64,000 bases of DNA, taken from the NCBI RefSeq assembly GCF_016820535.1, contig NZ_JADHDY010000004.1, positions 62,001 through 126,000 on the forward strand, given 5' to 3'. The first letter of the stretch is position 1, and every line of letters starts with the position of its first letter. The translations under genes and the position numbers were made by a program. Source of the stretch: Sporosarcina beigongshangi. GTDB taxonomy: Bacteria; Actinomycetota; Actinomycetes; Actinomycetales; Micrococcaceae. The notes under the pieces are model-generated. The model was not told the origin of the DNA and ran no database searches. It saw only the letters and a list, made by a program, of their open reading frames with translations. Positions 52,296-62,821 of this stretch are shown piece after piece.

Positions 52296-53175
52296 CTTCA
52301 GGCTCCCCGAGGTAGGCGGAAATTACTTTGGGGTCTTCGCGGATGTCGTGGGGCAGGCCGTCGGCGATCTTCTTGCCGAATTCCAGCACCACGATCCTGT
52401 CGGTGACGCCCATGACCAGCTTCATGTCGTGCTCAATGAGCAGGACCGTGTAGCCGTCGTCCCGGACGGTGCGGATGAGGGCCATGAGCTCCTCCTTCTC
52501 CGCCGGGTTGAAGCCGGCCGCCGGTTCGTCAAGGCACAGCACCTTGGGGTCGGTGGCCAGTGCGCGGGCGATCTCCAGCCGGCGCTGGCTGCCATAGGAC
52601 AGGTGCCGCGACAGCGTGGCCGCCTGGTCGGCAATGCCCACAAACTCCAGCAGCGCCATGCCCCGCTCAATGGCGCTCTTCTCCTCCCGGATGTGGCGCG
52701 GCAGCCGCAGCAGGGCGCCCACCACGCTGGTCTTGTGCCGGGCGTCCAAGCCCACCACCACGTTTTCCAGTGCGGTCATCTCACCGAAAAGGCGGATGTT
52801 CTGGAAGGTGCGGGCCAGCCCGGCGCGGGTGATCTTGTGCTGTTTCATGCCGTTGAGCAGCCGCCCCTCCAGCAGGACCTGCCCGCTGGTGGGTTTGTAC
52901 ACGCCCGTCATGGCGTTGAAGCAGGTGGTCTTCCCGGCGCCGTTGGGTCCGATCAGGCCCAGGATTTCCCCGCGCTTGATGGTGAAGCTGACGTTGTCCA
53001 TGGCCACCAGGCCGCCGAACTTCATGGTCAGGTTTTTCACCTCAACCAGGTCTTCACCAATTCCGACGGCGAACGAGCGCTCGGGTGCGACGGTTTCCGC
53101 AACCTCCAGGTCAACGCCGCCTGCCGCGAGGGCAGCCTCGTCCACCGAAGCCTGGGGATCCAGTGATTCACTCAT
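52282..53175 (-). CDS. livG: Branched-chain amino acid ABC transporter ATPase LivG
   Basis: Second ATPase, 297 residues, with an acidic N-terminal extension of about 45 residues before the ABC domain. Walker A is GPNGAGKTTC near 78-87, the signature LSYGSQRRLEIARAL near 193-207, and Walker B VLCLDEPAAGFNP near 213-225. The start overlaps livM by 4 nt (ATGA). Confidence 0.94.
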   Translation of the reverse strand: MSESLDPQASVDEAALAAGGVDLEVAETVAPERSFAVGIGEDLVEVKNLTMKFGGLVAMDNVSFTIKRGEILGLIGPNGAGKTTCFNAMTGVYKPTSGQVLLEGRLLNGMKQHKITRAGLARTFQNIRLFGEMTALENVVVGLDARHKTSVVGALLRLPRHIREEKSAIERGMALLEFVGIADQAATLSRHLSYGSQRRLEIARALATDPKVLCLDEPAAGFNPAEKEELMALIRTVRDDGYTVLLIEHDMKLVMGVTDRIVVLEFGKKIADGLPHDIREDPKVISAYLGEPEDDFA

Positions 53176-54443
53176 GACGTTGCCCCTTCAGCATTGGGTT
53201 TGGGCGCGGGAGGGGCGGACTTGCCGGTGCCGCCGGTCCCGGTTCCGCCCGTTCCGGACGGGTTGGCACCCTTGCCCGAAAAACGGGCCCGGACCGCGGC
53301 ATACGCCTTGGTGCCATAGGCCAGCAGCCGCTGTTTGGCGGGTATCAGGCCCTGGGGGCGGTAAATCATGATGAGGATCAGCGCGATGCCGAAGATCAGG
53401 AACTTGTACTCGGCGATGGCCGTGAACCTCAGCGGAATGTAGGCGACAAGGGCGCCGCCCACAATGGCGCCCACCTTGTTGCCCGAGCCGCCCATGACGA
53501 CAGCCGCGACAAACAGGATGGAGGTGACGACGTCGAACTTCTGGTTGTTCACAAAGCCGACCTGGCCGCCCATGAGGGCACCGGCCATGCCGCCCACGCC
53601 GGCGCCGAGCGCAAACGCCCACACCTTGTACTTGAACGTTGGCACGCCCATGGTCTCGGCGGCGTCCTCGTCCTCGCGGATGGCAATCCAGGCACGGCCC
53701 ACGCGGCTGCGCTCCATGTTGCCCACGAGGAACAGCAGGACGATCAGAATACCGAGGGTCAGCCAGTACCAGGGGGTGCCGTTGGAATTGGCGAAGACGG
53801 GGATGCCGTCAGGGCCGGTTCCCGGCGGGTGGCCCACATTCTGGAAGCCCGGCTGGCCCTTCATGGCCGGGATCAGGGTGGCCAGGATGCGCACGATCTC
53901 GCCGAAGCCCAGCGTCACAATGGCCAGGTAGTCGCCGCGCAGTCGCAGCGTTGGCAGGCCCAGGAGCACGCCCACGAACATGGACACTGCTATGGCCACC
54001 GGAATGGTCCACAGGTAGGGGATCTTGATGAACGCGGAGTCCGGGCTGGTCAGCATGGCCGCCGTGTAGGAGCCCACAGCAAAGAAGGCGATGTAGCCCA
54101 AGTCGAGCAGGCCGGCGTAGCCGATCACGATGTTCAGGCCCACCGCCACGAGGGCGAAGATGGCCATGGCCTGACAGGCCAGCGGCCAGTCGTTGCCCGG
54201 TTCGGTGGTGATGAACGGGATGTTCATCAGCGGCAGGAAGAATGCCAGGATGACCACGGGAATGAGGATCAGCCACTGCTTCTGGCGCGGCATTTCACGC
54301 CACCGGTCGCTCCAGCCGCCCATTCCGCCGCGGCGCGGAACGTCTGCGCTGGTGCCGGGAAGGCGGCCGACTGCTTCGGAGGCTTCGGTCTGCTGTTCTG
54401 ATTTCGAGGTTCGGAGAGGCCTGGGGCCTTCTGTCATGCTCAT
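53172..54443 (-). CDS. livM: Branched-chain amino acid ABC transporter permease LivM
   Basis: Permease of 423 residues. A cytoplasmic N-terminus of about 55 residues is followed by some nine helices and a Gly/Pro/Thr-rich tail. The family core GLNIVIGYAGLLDLGYIAFFAVG lies near 100-122. The ATPase-docking loop has GRAWIAIREDEDAAETMGV near 270-288. ATG 54443 follows AAGGAG and overlaps the livH stop by 4 nt. Confidence 0.93.
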   Translation of the reverse strand: MSMTEGPRPLRTSKSEQQTEASEAVGRLPGTSADVPRRGGMGGWSDRWREMPRQKQWLILIPVVILAFFLPLMNIPFITTEPGNDWPLACQAMAIFALVAVGLNIVIGYAGLLDLGYIAFFAVGSYTAAMLTSPDSAFIKIPYLWTIPVAIAVSMFVGVLLGLPTLRLRGDYLAIVTLGFGEIVRILATLIPAMKGQPGFQNVGHPPGTGPDGIPVFANSNGTPWYWLTLGILIVLLFLVGNMERSRVGRAWIAIREDEDAAETMGVPTFKYKVWAFALGAGVGGMAGALMGGQVGFVNNQKFDVVTSILFVAAVVMGGSGNKVGAIVGGALVAYIPLRFTAIAEYKFLIFGIALILIMIYRPQGLIPAKQRLLAYGTKAYAAVRARFSGKGANPSGTGGTGTGGTGKSAPPAPKPNAEGATS

Positions 54444-55447
54444 GCCTTGCTCCTTCCAAGCGAGGTGCCCAGGATGCCTTCGGGGCGGAACAGCAGCACC
54501 AGGACCAGGACCAGGAATGCCACGACGTCGGTCCACTGGGAATTGCCCAGCAGGATCTGGCCGTAGTTGCCGATCAGGCCCAGCAGGAGCCCGCCGAGGA
54601 GGGCGCCGCGGACGTTCCCGATACCGCCAAGGACGGCTGCGGCGAAGGCCTTGATGCCGAGGATGAAGCCGCCGTTGTAGACCACGCCGGAGGGGATCTT
54701 CATGGTGTAGAACAGTGCCGCCGCGCCGGCCAGGATGCCGCCGATCACGAAGGTGGTGATGATGATCTTTTCCTTGTTCACGCCCATGAGGGTGGCCGTG
54801 TCCGGGTCCTGGGCGACCGCGCGGATGCCGCGGCCGGTGCGGGACTTGCTGATGAAGCGTTCGATGATGACCATCATGATGATGGCCGCCGTGACGATCA
54901 GGAGCTGGTCATTGTAGATGTAGGTGCCGAACACCTCGAAGATCGGTTTGACCTTGAACATGGTCAGCGCCTGTTCCGGAACCGGGCCGCGCCACAGGAA
55001 GATCAGGTACTGGATGGTGAAGGAGGCGCCAATGGCGGTGATCAGGAAGACGAGGCGGGGTGCGTTGCGTTTGCGCAGCGGTTTGTAGGCCAGCCTCTCC
55101 AGTAGGAAGGCCGTCAGGGCCGAGGCGATGATGCCGATGATGAGCGCGAGGAGGAGATTAACGACAATTGCCCCAACGCCAAGGTTGGGGGCAGAGGGGC
55201 CGAAGCCCAGGAATGACAGGGTGAACCAGACTCCGTAGCAGCCAAGAATGAAGACTTCGGAGTGGGCAAAGTTGATGAGGTTCAGCACGCCGTAAACAAG
55301 GGTGTAGCCAAGTGCCACGAGGGCGTAGATGGAACCAAAGGTCAGTCCGTCAAAGGTGGCGGACCAGAAGTTTTGTGCCAGGGAGGCGAAGTCCAGCGTA
55401 ATCCAGTCGCTGGACGGCGGTGCCGCCGCAAGGATGGTTGGAATCAT
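54440..55447 (-). CDS. livH: Branched-chain amino acid ABC transporter permease LivH
   Basis: Permease of 335 residues with about eight helices. The family core ALGYTLVYGVLNLINFAHSEV lies near 44-64, and the docking loop GRGIRAVAQDPDTATLMGVN near 210-229. ATG 55447 gives the usual N-terminus; an upstream extension of about 40 residues is unlikely. It lies 138 nt after livK. Confidence 0.92.
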   Translation of the reverse strand: MIPTILAAAPPSSDWITLDFASLAQNFWSATFDGLTFGSIYALVALGYTLVYGVLNLINFAHSEVFILGCYGVWFTLSFLGFGPSAPNLGVGAIVVNLLLALIIGIIASALTAFLLERLAYKPLRKRNAPRLVFLITAIGASFTIQYLIFLWRGPVPEQALTMFKVKPIFEVFGTYIYNDQLLIVTAAIIMMVIIERFISKSRTGRGIRAVAQDPDTATLMGVNKEKIIITTFVIGGILAGAAALFYTMKIPSGVVYNGGFILGIKAFAAAVLGGIGNVRGALLGGLLLGLIGNYGQILLGNSQWTDVVAFLVLVLVLLFRPEGILGTSLGRSKA

Positions 55448-55585
55448 GGAAGCAGTCCATTTCCGTGCGCGGTGCCCGGAAGCCCAGGCCGCGGGCCGGC
55501 GCACGTTTAAAGGCGGGTTGGTGGCTGTGTACACGGCAATGCTGCGGGGAGGAAGCCCACCCCGCAGCATTGCCGACGGCGGGGG

Positions 55586-56818
55586 TTACTCCCCGATGGC
55601 ACCGATGGGAACAATCTTGCCGTTCTCCACCTTGTAGCCGTAGACCGTGGGGGCCGCCAGCTCGCCCTTGTCGTTCCACTTGTAGTGCTTGCTCAGACCG
55701 TCCTTGTCGTAGGTCTTGACCCATTCCAGGAGCTTGGCGCGGTCCTGGTTTCCGGCGTCGATACCGGCCAGCAGCACGGTGGCTGCGTCGTAGCCTTCAA
55801 TGGAGTAGGTTCCGGGTTCAATTCCGGTCAGCGCCTTGTAGTCTTTCTCGAAGGACGGGATCAGCTCGCCGGGGATGCAGGGGCAGGTGAAGTAGGCGTT
55901 CTTGGATGCGTCGCCTGCCTGCTTGATGAACTGGTCATCCTTCAGGCCGTCCGGCCCAACGAACGTTCCCGTGTAGCCCTTGTTGACCAGCTGCTGGTCG
56001 AACGGTGCACCTTCAGCGTAGTAGCCGGAGTAGAAGACGGCGTCGGCCTTGGCGTTCATGATCTTGGAGATCGTGGCCGAGAAGTCCTTCTGCCCGGTGG
56101 TCACCTTGTCGGTTCCCACGAGCGCGTCGCCGAGGCCTTCAGCCGTGGTTGCACCCAGGCCGATGCCATACTCGGAGTCGTCCTGGACGATGTAGACCTT
56201 CTTTGCCTGCAGCTTGTCCGTCATGAACTTGGCTGCCGCCGGCCCCTGGACTGCGTCATTGCCCAGTCCTCGGAAGAACGTTGTCCAACCGTTTTCGGTC
56301 AGGCCCGGGTTCGTTGCTGCCGGGGTGATGTGGACGAGCTTGACCTGCTCGAAGATGTTGCCCGTTGCCTTGGACTCGCCGGAGAACGGCAGGCCCACGA
56401 CGCCAATGATGCCTTCTTCCTTGGTGGCCTGGGTGACCGGACCGGTGGCCTTGTTGGGGTCCCCTTCAGTGTCAAACTTCTTGAACTGGACCTGGCAGTC
56501 CGGGTTCGCCGCGTTGTGCTGGTTGATGGCCAGCTGAACTCCGTTGAAAATGTTGATGCCGAGCTGAGCGTTGGCCCCGGTCTCCGCACCGACATAGGCC
56601 AGCGTGGTGGTGGCCTCGCACTTGGCCTTGCCGTCGCCTGCCGGGAGCACCGCGTTGGGCGGAGTATCAATGGAAGTCAGGGCCGGGATGTTGATAGAAG
56701 ACGAGCCGCCGTCGGATGTGCTGCCGCCTTCTGGTGCGGCAGTATTTGCACAGCCACCCAGAATCATCCCCAATGTCGCGGCCGCAGCCAGCGTGGTCAT
56801 AACTTTCTTGCGGTTCAT
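55586..56818 (-). CDS. livK: Branched-chain amino acid-binding lipoprotein LivK
   Basis: Periplasmic-type binding lipoprotein, 410 residues. ATG 56818 follows AAGGGAG. The signal MNRKKVMTTLAAAATLG ends in the lipobox LGGC. The type I ABC binding fold has AQLGINIFNGVQLAINQHNA near 84-103, GVVGLPFSGESKA near 140-152, ITPAATNPGLTE near 165-176, and VYIVQDDSEYGIGLG near 212-226. First gene of the operon. Leu/Ile/Val is the usual ligand, but related proteins bind other amides or urea. Confidence 0.93.
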   Translation of the reverse strand: MNRKKVMTTLAAAATLGMILGGCANTAAPEGGSTSDGGSSSINIPALTSIDTPPNAVLPAGDGKAKCEATTTLAYVGAETGANAQLGINIFNGVQLAINQHNAANPDCQVQFKKFDTEGDPNKATGPVTQATKEEGIIGVVGLPFSGESKATGNIFEQVKLVHITPAATNPGLTENGWTTFFRGLGNDAVQGPAAAKFMTDKLQAKKVYIVQDDSEYGIGLGATTAEGLGDALVGTDKVTTGQKDFSATISKIMNAKADAVFYSGYYAEGAPFDQQLVNKGYTGTFVGPDGLKDDQFIKQAGDASKNAYFTCPCIPGELIPSFEKDYKALTGIEPGTYSIEGYDAATVLLAGIDAGNQDRAKLLEWVKTYDKDGLSKHYKWNDKGELAAPTVYGYKVENGKIVPIGAIGE

Positions 56819-57353
56819 GAATCTCCCTTTCGCCGTAAGCCGCCCGACCGCCTGCGCCGTTGCCAAGCGTGATCGGCTGCTTTACATGGATTCGACCATA
56901 CCCCCGAACATGTGATGTGGCGCACGTTTTGTGCGTAAAGATCTGGTAACACCTGTTTTCATTGCTGGAAGCACAGACGACGGCGTGTCCTCGGCAAGAA
57001 CCTTGCCCTGTCCGGGGTCTTGGGCGCCCCTCCTCCGAGTTCCCCGACGCGCCTGCAGGTCCGGGCCATGGCAGCTCGCCCAAGATTGAAACAGCACATG
57101 ATGCGATGGCCGGAAATGAACCAGCAGTTGATGCGAAGAATCCGCAAATTTATCGCATGTGCTGCTGGCTCAAGCAACAAACCAGGGGCAGAATCGCACC
57201 AGCTGCTGTTTCAACTCGCACGCCGGCTGCCCTCGCACTTCCAGGCACGTCCTGCACCTGGCAGACCCACGGGAACGTCCGGCGCACGGCCCAGCCACAA
57301 GAACAGCCGCGCCCGGGGCACCCAAGGCGGGCTCCGCCGTCGTGATTAAACAC
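56819..57353. other. livK upstream region without a gene
   Basis: This stretch and the icd terminator make up a 654-bp space. No reading frame in it looks protein-coding. It must hold the livK promoter, which I cannot place firmly. Between 57087 and 57165 there is a repeat-like segment: AGCACATGATGCGA and AGCAGTTGATGCGA are 30 bp apart, and the inverse TCGCATGTGCTG follows near 57153, so the segment can fold. Confidence 0.5.
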
Positions 57354-57424
57354 AAAGAAGCCGGCGTGCGCACTTTGGGCTGGCAAAACATCACCAGCCG
57401 AAAGCGCGAACGCCGGCTTCTTTT
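57354..57424 (-). terminator. icd terminator
   Basis: AAAGAAGCCGGCGT pairs with ACGCCGGCTTCTTTT, with an inner CTGGC/CCAGC hairpin. On the minus strand it ends with a run of T, starting about 50 nt beyond the icd stop. Confidence 0.8.
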
Positions 57425-57472
57425 GGGCCCACGCGCCCGGTCCGCGGGACACGGACAGGGCGGGCGCGGGGT

Positions 57473-59716
<2,244 letters not shown>

Positions 59717-59875
59717 TCAGTGGATAACTTCAGAATCTGGTGAGATTACTTTCCCTTATAACTTACCCGAGACCGTGCCTTTGCCCGCTATCGATGCTTT
59801 TTGGTGACGAACCGGTCCGGGGCGCCGGGCACGTGATCCACACCATGATTGCTGGGCACGGGGCGTTCTGGGGTT

Positions 59876-59881
59876 TAGCGT
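59876..59881 (+). promoter_or_regulatory. Leaderless -10 box of the ferritin gene
   Basis: TAGCGT ends 6 nt before the ferritin ATG, with no ribosome binding site between. Confidence 0.5.
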
Positions 59882-59887
59882 TGAGTC

Positions 59888-60391
59888 ATGGAACTCAAGG
59901 GAAAACTCGCAGACGCCATCAACGACCAGATCACGCTGGAAATCCAGGCAGCGGTGGTTTACCGCCAGCTTGCCATTGAAATGGAGGTTCAGGACCTGCC
60001 CGGCATCTCCGGTTGGTTTTTAGCCCAGTCCGCCGAGGAGCTGGTGCACGCGCAGAAGTTCACCGACCACATGACTGACCGAAACGCGGCACCCAAAATC
60101 GGTACCGTTACGGCCCCAAACATCAACATCTCCACGGTGCTTGAAGCGTTTGAGGCATCGCTGGCGCACGAGCAGAAGGTTTCGGATTCGATTCGCAACC
60201 TCTACAGGCTGGCCCAGCAGGAGGGCGACATCGATTCCATTCCGTTGCTTAATTGGTTTGTCCAGGAGCAGCTCGAGGAGGAGGCCAGCGTGGGCGAAAT
60301 CATCGGCCGAGTAAAATTGATCGGCGCCGACGGCAACGGCCTTCTGCGTCTGGATGCAGAGCTTGGCAGCCGCCAGGAAGGCGGCGAATAG
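59888..60391 (+). CDS. Ferritin (non-heme, iron storage)
   Basis: A 167-residue four-helix ferritin that oxidises and stores iron. The ferroxidase-centre ligands are visible: Glu18, Tyr25, Glu50-Glu51-x-x-His54 (AEELVHA), Glu95, and Gln128 in FVQEQLEEE. No heme-binding Met of bacterioferritin is evident at the usual position. It is divergent from icd (195 bp between starts) and probably leaderless. No clear iron box lies in front of it. Confidence 0.92.
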   Translation: MELKGKLADAINDQITLEIQAAVVYRQLAIEMEVQDLPGISGWFLAQSAEELVHAQKFTDHMTDRNAAPKIGTVTAPNINISTVLEAFEASLAHEQKVSDSIRNLYRLAQQEGDIDSIPLLNWFVQEQLEEEASVGEIIGRVKLIGADGNGLLRLDAELGSRQEGGE

Positions 60392-60428
60392 GGCCCTCGC
60401 CAGCAGCCCCAATCGCCTCAAACCTCAC

Positions 60429-60439
60429 ACGCCGCATCA
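60429..60439 (-). repeat. Single TGATGCGGCGT repeat copy
   Basis: On the minus strand this reads TTACCTGATGCGGCGTGTG, close to the repeats at 60792-60907 and 49105-49150. It lies just before the long hairpin after the ferritin gene. Confidence 0.45.
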
Positions 60440-60448
60440 GGTAATGCC

Positions 60449-60500
60449 GTTAAACCCGATACGCTCCCTCACTTTGGTGATGGAGCGTATCGGGTTTAAC
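60449..60500. terminator. Long near-perfect hairpin after the ferritin gene
   Basis: GTTAAACCCGATACGCTCC (60449-60467) is the exact complement of 60482-60500. The interior continues with TCAC/GTGA around a TTTG loop, leaving one mismatch in 24 bp. The stem is unusually long and AT-rich for this genome. It lies 57 nt after the ferritin stop and faces the small membrane protein gene, so it may terminate both. Confidence 0.7.
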
Positions 60501-60527
60501 AGCACCTAGTGATGCTGCGCCGGGCGT

Positions 60528-60707
60528 TCAGCGAGATCCTGTGGGCGGGATGGGCTGGGCGCCGGGCCGCGGCACCGCCCCCGGCGAGCCGGCTGGCGGC
60601 CGGGCAACTCGCCCTCGCAGCCTGCCCACGATCAGCAACACGCCAAGCACCGCCACCACCAGCACAAACAGTCCCACCACCACGTAAACCCATACCGCTC
60701 CGGACAT
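60528..60707 (-). CDS. Small single-helix membrane protein
   Basis: A 59-residue protein, not recognised. Residues 6-28 are strongly hydrophobic (WVYVVVGLFVLVVAVLGVLL), followed by RLRGRVARPP and a proline/glycine-rich tail. ATG 60707 has GAGGAGG 9 nt upstream, the main reason to believe it. The frame extends further upstream without coding character. Confidence 0.6.
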   Translation of the reverse strand: MSGAVWVYVVVGLFVLVVAVLGVLLIVGRLRGRVARPPAGSPGAVPRPGAQPIPPTGSR

Positions 60708-60791
60708 GGTCCCCAGCCTCCTCGCCCACTTTTGATGCGTGGTTTTCGAGTATGCCACAGGGGCGGTGGCGCACTCAGGCGGCGACATGCC

Positions 60792-60907
60792 TCATGTGGT
60801 GCGGGGTTCGCCGGATCAGCGACTTATCTGATGCCGCGTTGGGCCAAAACAAGGATTATCTGATGCCGCGTGGGGGAAAGTGGGCACTTATCTGATGCCG
60901 CGTTGGG
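60792..60907. repeat. 32-bp-period repeat array with TTATCTGATGCCGCGT core
   Basis: In the 368-bp space before purH, TTATCTGATGCCGCGT occurs without change at 60824, 60856 and 60888, exactly 32 bp apart. A degenerate copy (11 of 16 matches) lies at 60792, again 32 bp before. The 16 bp between cores differ. This is not a CRISPR: core and spacers are far too short. The array ends next to the purH-side hairpin. Confidence 0.85.
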
Positions 60908-60926
60908 ACGGAGCGGTTAACGGGCG

Positions 60927-60967
60927 ACGGCGGGAGGCGCCTTTCGCTGGAAAGGGCCTCCCGCCGT
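60927..60967 (-). terminator. Terminator downstream of purH
   Basis: ACGGCGGGAGGC pairs with GCCTCCCGCCGT, with an inner CCTTTC-GCTG-GAAAGG stem. It lies about 110 nt beyond the purH stop. Nearly the same hairpin follows livF. Confidence 0.7.
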
Positions 60968-61075
60968 GGTGCTTTGGGAAAAGCTACCGCCTGCGCATCG
61001 CAACCACGATGCCCACCAGCAGGGCCAGGAACGCCATGGGCCCACGCGCCCGAGGGGCTGGGGAGGGCGTGGGGA

Positions 61076-62743
61076 TTAGTGGAAGAAGTGGCGGGCGCCG
61101 GTGAAGTACATGGTGATGCCGGCTTCGTTGGCTGCCGCAATGACTTCCTCGTCGCGCACGGATCCTCCGGGCTGGACCACGGCCCGGACGCCGGCGTCGA
61201 GCAGGATCTGCAGGCCGTCGGCGAACGGGAAGAACGCGTCCGAGGAGGCAACGGCGCCGATGGAGCGCTGGACCGAGGCACCCGTCGCACCTGAGGCGCC
61301 GCCAGCTGCGTCAACGTCGGACTCCACGGTGACGCCGAGCGTGTTGGCGCGCTCAACGGCCAGCTTGCAGGAGTCGACACGGTTGACCTGGCCCATGCCG
61401 ATGCCCACTGCGGCGCCGTTGTTGGCGAGCAGGATCGCGTTGGACTTGGCGGCGCGGACGGCGGTCCAGGCGAACTTCAGGTCCGCGAGGGTTGCGGCGT
61501 CGGCCGGGGCGCCTGCCGCGAGGGTCCAGTTGGCGGTGTCGTCGCCGTCGGCGTCAACCTTGTCCGACATCTGCACCAGCATGCCGCCGGAAACCTGGCG
61601 GACTTCAGCCGGGTAGCGGCCGTAGCCTTCGGGCAGGGCGAGGAGGCGGATGTTCTTCTTCTTGGAGAGGATCTCCACGGCCTCGGGCTCGAAGTCCGGG
61701 GCGATGACAACTTCGGTGAAGATGCCGGCCACGGTGCGGGCCATGCCTGCGGTGACGGTGCGGTTGGCTGCGATGACGCCGCCGAATGCAGAGAGGGGGT
61801 CGCAGGCGTGGGCCTTGGCGTGGGCGTCGGCGATCGGGTCCGCGGCGTCCGGGGAGGCCACAGCGACACCGCACGGGTTGGCGTGCTTGATGACGGCCAC
61901 GGCGGGCTCGTCGAAGTCGAAGGCGGCGCGGAGGGCCGCATCGGCGTCAACAAAGTTGTTGTAGCTCATGGCCTTGCCGTGGAGCTGGTCTGCCTGGGCA
62001 ATGCCCGACGGCGCACCCTTGTCCACGTAAAGCGCTGCCTGCTGGTGGGGGTTTTCCCCGTAACGGAGCACCTCGGAGCGCTCCAGCGAATAGCCGGCGT
62101 AGGCGGGCCAGTCGATGACGCCGTCGCCGTCCTCGTCCAGGAACTGGGCGGAGGTCCAAGCTGCCACGGCGTTGTCGTAGGCGGCGGTGTGGGAGAAGGC
62201 GGCTGCGGCGAGGCGCTGGCGGGCGGCGAGCGTGAAGCCGCCTTCCTGCGCGGCGGCGATGACGGTGCCGTACTTGGCCGGGTCCACAACCACGGCAACG
62301 GAGGGGTGGTTCTTTGCGGCGGCGCGCACCATGGACGGGCCGCCAATGTCGATCTGTTCAACAACTGCGTCCTGGCCGGCACCGGAGTTGACGGTGTCAA
62401 CGAACGGGTACAGGTTCACCACAACCAGGTCGAAGGGCTCGATGTTCATGTCTGCCAGCTGCTGCACGTGGTCGGGCAGGCGGCGGTCGGCGAGGATGCC
62501 GGCGTGGATCAGCGGGTGCAGCGTCTTGACGCGCCCGTCCAGGCACTCCTGGAAGCCGGTGACTTCGGAAACCTCTGTCACGGGCACGCCTGCGGCGGCG
62601 ATGCGCGAGGCGGTGGAACCGGTGGAAACGATGGCGACACCGGCGGCGTGCAGGCCCTGGGCCAGCTCCTCCAGGCCGGTCTTGTCGTAGACCGAGATCA
62701 AGGCCCGGCGGATGGGAACACGGTTGAGAGGAACGCTGGTCAC
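61076..62743 (-). CDS. purH: Bifunctional AICAR formyltransferase / IMP cyclohydrolase
   Basis: Catalyses the last two steps of purine synthesis: AICAR to FAICAR using 10-formyl-THF, then to IMP. The 555-residue protein begins with the MGS-like cyclohydrolase domain ([16 protein letters not shown] near 12-27, [15 protein letters not shown] near 74-88). The transformylase domain follows, with [14 protein letters not shown] near 225-238, [12 protein letters not shown] near 288-299 (catalytic Lys-His), [19 protein letters not shown] near 437-455, and a terminal [13 protein letters not shown] 62743 follows GGAGA with 6 nt spacing. It draws on the 10-formyl-THF pool made by folD. Confidence 0.97.
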   Translation of the reverse strand: MTSVPLNRVPIRRALISVYDKTGLEELAQGLHAAGVAIVSTGSTASRIAAAGVPVTEVSEVTGFQECLDGRVKTLHPLIHAGILADRRLPDHVQQLADMNIEPFDLVVVNLYPFVDTVNSGAGQDAVVEQIDIGGPSMVRAAAKNHPSVAVVVDPAKYGTVIAAAQEGGFTLAARQRLAAAAFSHTAAYDNAVAAWTSAQFLDEDGDGVIDWPAYAGYSLERSEVLRYGENPHQQAALYVDKGAPSGIAQADQLHGKAMSYNNFVDADAALRAAFDFDEPAVAVIKHANPCGVAVASPDAADPIADAHAKAHACDPLSAFGGVIAANRTVTAGMARTVAGIFTEVVIAPDFEPEAVEILSKKKNIRLLALPEGYGRYPAEVRQVSGGMLVQMSDKVDADGDDTANWTLAAGAPADAATLADLKFAWTAVRAAKSNAILLANNGAAVGIGMGQVNRVDSCKLAVERANTLGVTVESDVDAAGGASGATGASVQRSIGAVASSDAFFPFADGLQILLDAGVRAVVQPGGSVRDEEVIAAANEAGITMYFTGARHFFH

Positions 62744-62785
62744 AGAAAATCTCCATAGGGGTGGCTTGAGGGTGGTGACACATCA

Positions 62786-62791
62786 AGTTTA
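62786..62791 (-). promoter_or_regulatory. Possible -10 box of purH
   Basis: TAAACT on the minus strand lies 42 nt upstream of the purH start, in the 78-bp divergent space shared with the GH3 gene. The -35 is not clear. Confidence 0.3.
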
Positions 62792-62808
62792 GGCCACTCC
62801 GGCACCGG

Positions 62809-62814
62809 TAGGAT
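62809..62814 (+). promoter_or_regulatory. Leaderless -10 box of the GH3 gene
   Basis: TAGGAT ends 7 nt before the ATG at 62822, the typical leaderless spacing. Its first bases overlap the region serving purH. Confidence 0.5.
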
Positions 62815-62821
62815 CTCAGTC

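Noticed and set aside
56962-57345. 127-residue plus-strand protein upstream of livK
   Set aside because: Composition is not protein-like, it crosses the repeat-like segment and runs to the icd terminator, and it has no ribosome binding site.
60792-60907. CRISPR array at the 32-bp-period repeats
   Set aside because: The core is only 16 bp, the intervals are about 16 bp, there are four units, and no cas genes are nearby.
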